From an uncultured Ruminiclostridium sp. (GTDB taxonomy: Bacteria; Bacillota; Clostridia; Oscillospirales; Ruminococcaceae), in assembly GCA_934462775.1 (NCBI GenBank), contig CAKSIR010000019.1, positions 1 to 23,819 on the forward strand: 23,819 bases of DNA, read 5' to 3'. This document shows, one piece after another, positions 14,008-21,128 of this stretch. Below the pieces are notes generated by a model. It searched no databases. It was not told the origin of the DNA and worked only from the letters and a program-made list of their open reading frames with translations. Within the stretch, counting starts at the first letter, position 1. Each line of letters starts with the position of its first letter. Made by a program: the position numbers and the translations under genes.

Positions 14008-15207
14008 TTATAGGTAATTTATGCACCAGCGGTTTTTGCCGCCTGTTTTTGCTCTGTACATTGCGCTGTCGGCGTTTTTGTAAAGCGTGCCGAAGTCAGC
14101 CTTCTCGTCTGAAACGCATACTCCAACCGAGCCTGAAAAGCAAGCCTCTCCGCTGGGGCTTTTTATTTTTGCGAAACAGTCGCAGATAGCCTGCGCTTTC
14201 TTTTCAATAAGGCGGTTGGTCATGTTTCCGTTGCAGAAAACCACAAACTCATCGCCGCCAACTCTTGCGGCAACATCATCGGAGCGGAACGCGCTTTTCA
14301 GATGCTTCCCTATCTGGCAGAGAATGTCATCGCCGCAGGTGTGACCGTAGGTGTCGTTTGCCGCCTTGAAGTCGTCAACGTCTATCATAAACAGAGCGAA
14401 ACGCTGTTCCTTATCGGAGGAAAGACGGTTTTCCGCTATTTCAATGGCTCTTCCGCGGTTGTAAAGTCCCGTCAGCTGATCGCGCTCGGCTTTGCGGCGG
14501 TATTCCAGCTCCTTATTTTTCTCGCGGTCGATGTCCTTGACATAGATAAACGCGCATATATCCCTGCTTGCAGGCTCCTCGATGAGATGAACAAAGGTGC
14601 GTACCCAGTGATACTCGTTGTTTATAATGCGTCGGTATTCGGCGGCATATTCGGGATTACCCGCTTTAAAATTACAGGTCATGGTTTCTATGGACATGAC
14701 TTTCCTGAATTTTATGCGGTCGTCGGGGTGGATTGCAATTTCAGCCCACCTGTCTATAAATTCGCTGAAGCTTTTCTCGCCGCCGGTCATTTTTTCGGTG
14801 AAATTTTTTGACGCTTCGCTGTCGATCAGCAAATCCTTGGTTATGTCCGCCTCATAGGCTATAATGGCGCTGTTTATCTGCGCCGTGCGGTAGCGCATTT
14901 CAATAAGCGCCTTTTCCTTTGCTTCGCACAGCTCGGTTATATCGTGAACAGTGCAGACCTTAAGACCGTCTGCCGTTACAGACTCGGAAACGGAGTAGTA
15001 ATGTCCGTTAAAGCTTTGTCTGCCGATGTGCAGCTCGGATTCAAGCTGATTTATTTCAATTCCTTCGCTGATTTTTCCGTTTTCGGCGAAAAGCCTTTTG
15101 CAGGCATCGTTAAGAAATGACAGCGGCAAATTCTCTTTACCTGCGCAGATTGGAATATCAACGCTGTCAATTATGAGTCGAAATTCGTCGTTGCTAATGG
15201 GAATCAC
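14008..15207 (-). CDS. PAS-PAS-GGDEF diguanylate cyclase
   Basis: This protein of about 396-399 aa is predicted to make cyclic di-GMP from two GTP. Residues 1-95 and 105-225 look like two PAS sensor domains; the second has the PAS_3 features IHPDDR and AEYRRIINNEYHWVRT. The GGDEF domain (about 235-395) has DQLTGLYNRG, the intact active site GGDEF at 317-321, and an RSDD inhibitory site (308-311) spaced five residues before it. No membrane segment is seen. The annotated GTG start at 15207 overlaps a strong GAGGTGAT ribosome binding site. The codon at the right distance from that site is ATT at 15198, so an AUU start is possible. The gene has its own promoter and a downstream zinc-ribbon partner. 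Confidence 0.92.
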   Translation of the reverse strand: MIPISNDEFRLIIDSVDIPICAGKENLPLSFLNDACKRLFAENGKISEGIEINQLESELHIGRQSFNGHYYSVSESVTADGLKVCTVHDITELCEAKEKALIEMRYRTAQINSAIIAYEADITKDLLIDSEASKNFTEKMTGGEKSFSEFIDRWAEIAIHPDDRIKFRKVMSIETMTCNFKAGNPEYAAEYRRIINNEYHWVRTFVHLIEEPASRDICAFIYVKDIDREKNKELEYRRKAERDQLTGLYNRGRAIEIAENRLSSDKEQRFALFMIDVDDFKAANDTYGHTCGDDILCQIGKHLKSAFRSDDVAARVGGDEFVVFCNGNMTNRLIEKKAQAICDCFAKIKSPSGEACFSGSVGVCVSDEKADFGTLYKNADSAMYRAKTGGKNRWCINYL

Positions 15208-15223
15208 CTCTTTTTACCACATA

Positions 15224-15252
15224 ATTGTACCATAATTTTAGCTTTATTGCAA
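15224..15252 (-). promoter_or_regulatory. Sigma-A promoter of the diguanylate cyclase
   Basis: TTGCAA (15252-15247) and TACAAT (15229-15224) are 17 bp apart on the minus strand. The start would be near 15217, leaving only about 10 nt before the GTG codon. That short leader is one reason to doubt the GTG as initiator. Confidence 0.7.
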
Positions 15253-15291
15253 TATATTATTTAGTAAAATCCGCTCTCAGACTGCGTTTGC

Positions 15292-15327
15292 AAAAAAATA
15301 AGCCGCCGTGCGGCACGGCGGCTTATT
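15292..15327 (-). terminator. Strong terminator of the 215-aa gene
   Basis: AATAAGCCGCCGTG and CACGGCGGCTTATT form a perfect 14-bp stem with a CGG loop. It is followed on the minus strand by a run of T, and begins 5 bases after the stop codon of the 215-aa gene. It separates this gene from the diguanylate cyclase promoter. Confidence 0.93.
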
Positions 15328-15332
15328 ATATT

Positions 15333-15980
15333 TTATTCAGCCTTATCAGTTTTGGTGTCATCTGTTGAGTCGGAAGCTCCGTTAAGCTCCTTTTCCCACT
15401 TGTCGAACTTATCCATAACCTTGCTGTATGTTTCGTAGCAAACGCCCGGCAGCTTTCCCTTGCCGCCCTTAATGCCCTCAGCCTGGCTGAATCCCTTGAG
15501 GAATGCGTTCTTCATGGTTTCAAACATCTTTGAGTCGCCGTTTGCAAGGGTCTTGGCAAATGTAACAATGCGCTCTGCGGTTGCTTCTGCTCCCCAGTAG
15601 TCGTCTGTATCCTTGCTGGTAGCCTCGGCTGCCTCGTAAGCCTTACTGATAAGGTCGCTTACAAGAGAACCTGACGATTTCTTCTTGCCTGCTACCTGAC
15701 CTGTGATGGTTTCCTCAACCATGCTCTTCATGGCTTCGTTTTTCATCTGAGTAACCGATTTGCCTGCTGTCTTATAAGCGGAATCGGTCTTTACGTCTGT
15801 GTTCTTCTTTGCTGTCTGCTTTGTGTATGCAGGAGTGTAGCCCTCTGTGGTGTGTTCAAATTTATCTGTGTTTTCCGCAGCCATTGTGGTGTTCTTTTTG
15901 CTGTCCTCTGCGGCAGGCTTAACGGTGTTGTTCTGAACCTGAGAAACCTGTGATGTATCTGCAATTCTTACAATATCCAT
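15333..15980 (-). CDS. Unknown 215-aa protein behind a sigma-D-like promoter
   Basis: A hydrophilic protein without signal peptide or membrane helix. Residues 1-90 are low-complexity and rich in Lys, Thr, Asn and Gln (likely disordered). From about 90 it becomes more ordered and helical, with ATAERIVTFAKTLANGD and then AFLKGFSQAEGIKGGKGKLPG, followed by TYSKVMDKFDKWEKEL and an acidic tail. From memory this C-terminal pattern resembles a domain in hypothetical motility-associated proteins of clostridia and proteobacteria (DUF5610-like), but I cannot verify that. The start is the ATG at 15980, with AAAGGA upstream; a TTG seven codons earlier overlaps that site. Monocistronic, with its own terminator. 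The promoter suggests a flagellar regulon. Confidence 0.75.
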   Translation of the reverse strand: MDIVRIADTSQVSQVQNNTVKPAAEDSKKNTTMAAENTDKFEHTTEGYTPAYTKQTAKKNTDVKTDSAYKTAGKSVTQMKNEAMKSMVEETITGQVAGKKKSSGSLVSDLISKAYEAAEATSKDTDDYWGAEATAERIVTFAKTLANGDSKMFETMKNAFLKGFSQAEGIKGGKGKLPGVCYETYSKVMDKFDKWEKELNGASDSTDDTKTDKAE

Positions 15981-16031
15981 AATTATGATCCTTTCTCTCA
16001 AAATATAGTCAGGATTATTCCCTCACATATT

Positions 16032-16058
16032 ATATCGGCAAAGCCGCTTCATTCTTTA
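16032..16058 (-). promoter_or_regulatory. Sigma-D (FliA/sigma-28)-like promoter
   Basis: On the minus strand TAAA (16058-16055), a 15-bp spacer and GCCGATAT (16039-16032) match the sigma-D consensus TAAA-N15-GCCGATAA at 11 of 12 positions. The -10 flows into ATAAT, so sigma-A might also use it weakly, but no good sigma-A -35 exists 17 bp upstream. It lies 52-78 bp before the ATG of the 215-aa gene. Confidence 0.65.
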
Positions 16059-16088
16059 GTAAAAAGTAAAAAATTTATTGATAAATTA

Positions 16089-16117
16089 TTGACAGGGCAG
16101 ATTATAGTTGTTATAAT
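16089..16117 (+). promoter_or_regulatory. Perfect consensus promoter of the ABC exporter
   Basis: TTGACA (16089-16094) and TATAAT (16112-16117) are both perfect, 17 bp apart, with an extended -10 (TGT directly before TATAAT) and A/T-rich UP-like sequence upstream. The leader is about 45 nt. This is the strongest promoter in the window by sequence. Confidence 0.9.
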
Positions 16118-16167
16118 AAAGGTAAATAATATTTACACAAAATGAAATAACGGAAGGGGATTGCAGA

Positions 16168-17082
16168 ATGTCATTAGTAGTTGAGCATATCAGAAAAAAG
16201 TACGGCAATCATGTTGCGGTTGACGACCTCAGCTTCAGCATTGAAAACCCTGGGATTTTTGCATTGCTCGGAACAAACGGCGCAGGAAAATCCACAGCAA
16301 TACGCATGATTTTAGGAATGCTTACGAAAGAGAGCGGAACGGTTACATGGAAAGGGAAGCCTTTAGATGTAACCGCCGAGAAGGTTGGCTATCTTGCCGA
16401 AGAGCGCGGACTTTATCCCAAGTACAACATTATTGAGCAGATGTACTATTTTGCTTCTCTCAAGGGAATGAAGCACAGCGATGCAGCAAAAGCAATCGAC
16501 TACTGGTTCGGCCGTCTTGAGGTCAACGAGTACAGAAACAAGCGCGCCGATCAGCTTTCAAAGGGCAATCAGCAGAAGATTCAGCTTGCGGCGGCACTGG
16601 TTTCCGACCCTGAGCTGCTTATTCTTGACGAACCGCTGAGCGGTCTGGACCCTGTAAATGCCGACCTGTTCAAGTCGGTTATCCGCGAGGAGATTTCAAA
16701 GCGGAAATACATAATTATGTCCAGTCACCAGATGGCCACAATTGAGGAATTCTGCGAGGACCTTGTAATTCTTCATCGGGGAAAGACGGTGCTTACAGGC
16801 AATCTGAACGAGATAAAAAAGGGGTACGGCAGAATCAACCTTACGGTCAAGGCGGACGGCGATTTCATGCCTATGGCTGCCGAATGCGGACTTGCGGTAA
16901 AGGAGCAGACGCCTAACGGAACCAACTTCCGCGTTGACAGCGAGCGTCAGGCGGAGGAGCTTCTCCGTAAGATGATGAACGCAGGAATTATTCCGGTTAG
17001 ATTTGACCTTTCCGAGCCGACGCTCCACGAGATATTCGTAGAAAAGGTCGACAAGGCTGAAGAAGAGGAGGAGAATATATGA
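16168..17082 (+). CDS. ABC-2 exporter ATP-binding subunit (NatA-like)
   Basis: This 304-aa ATPase powers the membrane partner encoded next. The Walker A motif is GTNGAGKST at 35-43, the signature LSKGNQQKIQLAAAL (about 131-145), and Walker B LLILDEPLSGLDP. A switch histidine lies in IIMSSHQM. The C-terminal 75 residues form a DUF4162-like extension, ending in LSEPTLHEIFVEKV, typical of the NatA/YhaQ subgroup. These systems export sodium, drugs or peptides; the substrate here is unknown. GAAGGGG precedes the ATG. Its stop overlaps the permease start by 4 nt (ATGA), giving coupled synthesis. Confidence 0.95.
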   Translation: MSLVVEHIRKKYGNHVAVDDLSFSIENPGIFALLGTNGAGKSTAIRMILGMLTKESGTVTWKGKPLDVTAEKVGYLAEERGLYPKYNIIEQMYYFASLKGMKHSDAAKAIDYWFGRLEVNEYRNKRADQLSKGNQQKIQLAAALVSDPELLILDEPLSGLDPVNADLFKSVIREEISKRKYIIMSSHQMATIEEFCEDLVILHRGKTVLTGNLNEIKKGYGRINLTVKADGDFMPMAAECGLAVKEQTPNGTNFRVDSERQAEELLRKMMNAGIIPVRFDLSEPTLHEIFVEKVDKAEEEEENI

Positions 17083-18461
17083 AAACAAAAGGCTGGGGAC
17101 AGGTTTTCCGTTTCACCTTTATTCAGACGCTGAAAGCCAAGTCATTTATTGTCAGCACCATAGTGGTTTCCGCTATTCTTGTTCTGCTTGTTCTTGCAGC
17201 TAACTTTTTGCCGATGCTCGTGATGAATGATACGGCAGACGCCGTTGATTCAAGCGCCGATGTCAGCAAAATCAGCACGGTTTACTACCATGATGAAAGC
17301 GGCATTGAGCCTAAGGCAGACTTTTCAACGCTGTCTGAACCTCGTCCGACATTCGTCGAGGTATCAGCAGAGCAATATGATGAAAAAATTGTTAGTCTTA
17401 AGGCAAGCACAGCCGCAGAGGTAGCCGTTTACATAACGGCGCCTAACGAAAACGGCAATATATCAATGCTGCTGTCCAGACCTGAAAGCGATGAAATAAT
17501 TCAGAACGGGGAATGCAGAACGCTGCTTGCCAATATGGCTGACGTTCTGAACAAGAGCAAGCTTTTATCGCTTGGCGTAAGCGAGGACGACATTGCGCTT
17601 GCCGAGGGCTATATCAAACAGGATGTAACAATTGCGGGAGAAGCTCCGGTAAGCGAATTTGAGTCTATTATCAAGACAATGCTGCCGATGATGACGTCTA
17701 TTATTCTGTTCATGTTTATTTTCATTTACGGACAGATGGTAGCGCAGGCGATCGCAACAGAAAAGACCTCCAAGGTTATGGAGCTGCTGCTTACATCTAT
17801 AAAGCCTCTTGCGGTAATTATCGGTAAGGTTCTTGCAATAGGCTGTGTTGCACTGGCGCAGATTGCCATAATCGGAACTGTAACCGGAACGGCGACGGCA
17901 ATAGCTGCTCCTTTCGGATTCATCGGCGCGCTTTCCTCGGGAATCGCAGGCGACGCGGCTGCTGACGGTGCAGCGCTCAGCGAAGTGTCAAGCGCTGTGG
18001 GAGAAATTTTCGCAAACTTTAATATAGGCTCGGTTCTGCTGTTTATCGCTGTGTTTATTCTCGGCTTCCTGTTCTACGCGCTGGTTGCGGGACTTGCGGG
18101 CGCAAGCGTAAGCAGAATTGAGGATTTACAGAGCGCAATGCAGCCAATGGCGCTTATCGGCGTTTTGGGATTCTATCTTGCATATTTCCCGTCTATGTCC
18201 AACATCGACGGCGACGGAGGCAGCAATATACTCATACTGCTTAGCCGCTATCTGCCGATTTCAAGTCCGTTCTCGCTTCCGTCAGCAATTCTGATGGGAG
18301 AAATGAGCGGAGCAGAGGTTGCAATATCAATCGGCGTGCTTGCAGTTTTTGTTGCGCTTATGGCAATGCTTGTTGCAAAGATTTACGAAACGATTATCCT
18401 GCATAACGGCGACCGCATTAAGCTTGGTGAAATGCTGAAGATGGCAGGAGAAAAGAAATAA
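17079..18461 (+). CDS. ABC-2 exporter permease (NatB/YhaP-like)
   Basis: This 460-aa membrane subunit pairs with the ATPase encoded just before it. The topology is one N-terminal helix (about 21-45), a large extracytoplasmic domain (about 50-195), and a C-terminal group of five helices (starting near 198, 245, 320, 358 and 418). The segment ATEKTSKVMELLLTSIKP after the second helix is the hallmark coupling region of the NatB/YhaP family. A poorly conserved Ala/Gly-rich insert lies around 280-310. Start and overlap leave no doubt about the operon, and a strong terminator follows 14 bases after the stop. Substrate not deducible. Confidence 0.93.
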   Translation: MKTKGWGQVFRFTFIQTLKAKSFIVSTIVVSAILVLLVLAANFLPMLVMNDTADAVDSSADVSKISTVYYHDESGIEPKADFSTLSEPRPTFVEVSAEQYDEKIVSLKASTAAEVAVYITAPNENGNISMLLSRPESDEIIQNGECRTLLANMADVLNKSKLLSLGVSEDDIALAEGYIKQDVTIAGEAPVSEFESIIKTMLPMMTSIILFMFIFIYGQMVAQAIATEKTSKVMELLLTSIKPLAVIIGKVLAIGCVALAQIAIIGTVTGTATAIAAPFGFIGALSSGIAGDAAADGAALSEVSSAVGEIFANFNIGSVLLFIAVFILGFLFYALVAGLAGASVSRIEDLQSAMQPMALIGVLGFYLAYFPSMSNIDGDGGSNILILLSRYLPISSPFSLPSAILMGEMSGAEVAISIGVLAVFVALMAMLVAKIYETIILHNGDRIKLGEMLKMAGEKK

Positions 18462-18475
18462 GGGTTTATAAAGTG

Positions 18476-18505
18476 AAATCCCCGCTCAATGCGGGGATTT
18501 TTTGT
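18476..18505 (+). terminator. Terminator of the ABC exporter operon
   Basis: AAATCCCCGC (18476-18485) and GCGGGGATTT (18491-18500) form a perfect 10-bp stem with a TCAAT loop, followed by T residues. Confidence 0.93.
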
Positions 18506-18540
18506 GTTTAATCTGCATATAATTGGGTAAGAATACATTA

Positions 18541-18607
18541 GTAACAAATCGGTAACAAAATATTTATTTTGTTACCAAACTGTAAATAAATCTTAACCGA
18601 TTTGTTA
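18541..18607. repeat. Nested palindromes upstream of the 139-aa gene
   Basis: An inner perfect palindrome, GGTAACAAAAT (18551-18561) and ATTTTGTTACC (18566-18576) with a 4-nt centre, overlaps an outer pair, TAACAAATCGGT (18542-18553) and ACCGATTTGTTA (18596-18607). The outer arms extend imperfectly (GGGTAAGAATAC against GCATTCTAACC). GTAACAAA recurs at 18541, 18552 and 18651 in one orientation, and twice in the other. The right arm directly abuts the predicted -35 at 18608. This looks like a multi-site operator rather than a terminator, since no T-tract follows. Confidence 0.6.
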
Positions 18608-18636
18608 TTGCATTCTAACCAAATTCAAGATATAAT
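18608..18636 (+). promoter_or_regulatory. Promoter of the 139-aa protein gene
   Basis: TTGCAT (18608-18613) and a perfect TATAAT (18631-18636) are 17 bp apart. The leader of about 50 nt includes a further GTAACAAA copy at 18651 and a small hairpin (AAAGTC-GAAA-GACTTT, 18658-18673). Confidence 0.65.
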
Positions 18637-18694
18637 TTAAGTATGGAAATGTAACAAAAAGTCGAAAGACTTTGGGATAAAAGGGGTTGATTAT

Positions 18695-19114
18695 ATGAAA
18701 ATGAGAATATTCGGTGTTTTTTTGATGATTGTTGGCTTTGTTGGCGTTGCAATCGGCATCAGCTTTATATCAGTGGCAGCCGATGAGCAGGAGGTCCCCG
18801 CAATTTCCGAGGAACAGACAGGCGAGCTGAAAACAGGAGTTTACTATCTGAACGGCGATAAAAGCGCAGAATATATCGAGATTTTCGATGATGAAACCCT
18901 TGTGCTGAACGGCGGCGAAAGACAGTCGTACAAGTTCAAAATCTGGGAAAACATGACTGAAACCGATGAAGAAACAGGCAAAATAACAGTCAAGAACCTT
19001 TATTTTTTAGGCACAAACCTTAACGGCGGAACAAACTTTACCGACAATATCAAGGTAAATTTCAGCAATAGCTCTCTCGAATACAACAACAAATCATACA
19101 TTCTCATCAAATAA
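18695..19114 (+). CDS. Secreted or membrane-anchored 139-aa protein
   Basis: The protein starts with MKMRIFGVFLMIVGFVGVAIGI, a single hydrophobic helix (about 4-28) acting as signal peptide or anchor, with no lipobox cysteine. An acidic stretch (DEQEVPAISEEQ) and a small beta-rich extracytoplasmic domain follow, with GVYYLNGDKSAEYIEIFDDE and YKFKIWENMTETDEETGK. This layout recalls small lipocalin-like or copper-amine-oxidase-like surface domains, but I do not recognise the family. AAGGGG precedes the ATG. It is monocistronic, with an elaborate palindromic control region and a strong terminator, which suggests tight regulation. Confidence 0.8.
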   Translation: MKMRIFGVFLMIVGFVGVAIGISFISVAADEQEVPAISEEQTGELKTGVYYLNGDKSAEYIEIFDDETLVLNGGERQSYKFKIWENMTETDEETGKITVKNLYFLGTNLNGGTNFTDNIKVNFSNSSLEYNNKSYILIK

Positions 19115-19133
19115 CTGAATTGAAATTCTCCCG

Positions 19134-19175
19134 AAAATACCTCCTATGCGCAAAGCACAGGAGGTATTTTTGTTA
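19134..19175 (+). terminator. Terminator of the 139-aa protein gene
   Basis: AAAATACCTCCT (19134-19145) and AGGAGGTATTTT (19159-19170) form a perfect 12-bp stem, with TGC/GCA extending it inwards, followed by a T-run. The symmetric A/T ends make it potentially bidirectional. Confidence 0.92.
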
Positions 19176-19180
19176 AAGAA

Positions 19181-19205
19181 AAGGGACGCGGTTTTCACGT
19201 CCCTT
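19181..19205 (-). terminator. Terminator of metK
   Basis: AAGGGACG (19181-19188) and CGTCCCTT (19198-19205) form an 8-bp stem. On the minus strand a TTTTCTTT tract follows, and the hairpin starts about 10 bases after the metK stop. Confidence 0.88.
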
Positions 19206-19215
19206 GATTATTTAA

Positions 19216-20391
<1,176 letters not shown>

Positions 20392-20432
20392 TTTTGTGTC
20401 CTTTCCTTTAATGCAGTTTTTACATAAAAAAT

Positions 20433-20450
20433 CGCTCCTATTAGGGAGCG
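20433..20450 (-). terminator. Riboswitch-controlled terminator
   Basis: CGCTCC and GGAGCG pair around a 6-nt loop, followed on the minus strand by ATTTTTTA. The hairpin lies 42 bases before the metK start codon, between aptamer and gene, as expected for a transcriptional SAM-I switch. Confidence 0.93.
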
Positions 20451-20583
20451 TAGATTATTTTGTAATTTACACTCCTCATCTTTCGTGTATTCACGCAGGA
20501 ATTGGCACCATTTTCACAGGTTTTCACCAGCGAACGGTTGCCGCAGCGTCATCGGCCTGTTCCTCGGCTGCTCTTGATAAGGA
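20433..20583 (-). promoter_or_regulatory. SAM-I (S-box) riboswitch with antiterminator
   Basis: Read on the minus strand, the leader carries the SAM-I core elements in order: CTTATCAAGAG, CGATGA, GGCAACC, GGTGCCAATTCC and GAAAGATGAG. P1 is formed by TCCTTATC (20583-20576) with GATGAGGA (20480-20473). GGAGTGTA (20475-20468) can instead pair with TACGCTCC (20452-20445), which is the 5' arm of the terminator. P1 and the antiterminator share GGA, so they exclude each other. With SAM bound, P1 forms, the terminator is released and metK is turned off. Confidence 0.96.
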
Positions 20584-20604
20584 TACGATTATTCACGTAT
20601 TAAC

Positions 20605-20633
20605 AGTATAGCATGGAACGGTTATGTTGTCAA
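20605..20633 (-). promoter_or_regulatory. Promoter of the metK riboswitch transcript
   Basis: A perfect TTGACA (20633-20628) and TATACT (20610-20605) are 17 bp apart on the minus strand. The start near 20598 lies just before the aptamer. Confidence 0.88.
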
Positions 20634-20676
20634 TATAAATCTTGCGTTATGCCTAATTTTTATGGCAAAGCTTAAG

Positions 20677-20705
20677 TTGACACATACTAATCTCTGTGTT
20701 AAAAT
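20677..20705 (+). promoter_or_regulatory. Promoter of the DUF2809 gene
   Basis: A perfect TTGACA (20677-20682) and TAAAAT (20700-20705) are 17 bp apart. It diverges from the metK promoter; the two -35 boxes are 43 bp apart. Confidence 0.8.
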
Positions 20706-20735
20706 TTATATACAGCTTTTTCGGGAGGCGCCGCT

Positions 20736-21128
20736 ATGAAAAAACATCGCACATTCGGCATAACAGGCTTTTTTCTGCTTGGTTCCATAATATTACTTGC
20801 AGCAGAAATACTCATTGCGTTATACGCAAAGGATGCATTTATCCGCGGCTTTGCAGGGGACGTAATTGTGGTAATGCTGATTTATTCGGTGATACGCACG
20901 TTTGTTAAAAAGTACATACGGCTGCTGCCTTTCTGGGTATTCGTATTTGCGGCGCTGTATGAATGTTTGCAAATGTTCAATCTCCCTGAGCTGCTTGGCG
21001 TCAGCGACAGCCGCATACTCACCGTAATTCTCGGCACTACCTTTGACGTTATGGACATTGCCGCCTATTTCAGCGGCATGGTTATTCTTTTCGTCTGCCA
21101 GTTTTTCGGGGAGAAACGGAAACGCTAA
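20736..21128 (+). CDS. DUF2809-family membrane protein
   Basis: This 130-aa protein has four predicted membrane helices, about 8-30, 38-56, 63-80 and 96-122. The features FAGDVIVVMLIYSVIRTF, YECLQMF and GTTFDVMDIAAYFSG match what I know of the DUF2809 family of small integral membrane proteins, whose function is unknown. GGGAGG precedes the ATG. It is transcribed alone from a good promoter. Its TAA is immediately followed by the end of the convergent yifB gene, with no gap and no obvious terminator. Confidence 0.85.
   Translation: MKKHRTFGITGFFLLGSIILLAAEILIALYAKDAFIRGFAGDVIVVMLIYSVIRTFVKKYIRLLPFWVFVFAALYECLQMFNLPELLGVSDSRILTVILGTTFDVMDIAAYFSGMVILFVCQFFGEKRKR

Noticed and set aside
16168..18461. 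Bacteriocin immunity or self-resistance exporter
   Set aside because: No precursor peptide, modification enzyme or peptidase gene lies nearby; the NatA/NatB type is common and not diagnostic.
18551..18576. Terminator
   Set aside because: The stem is A/T-rich with no T-tract on either side, and the exporter operon already ends at a clear terminator at 18476-18505.
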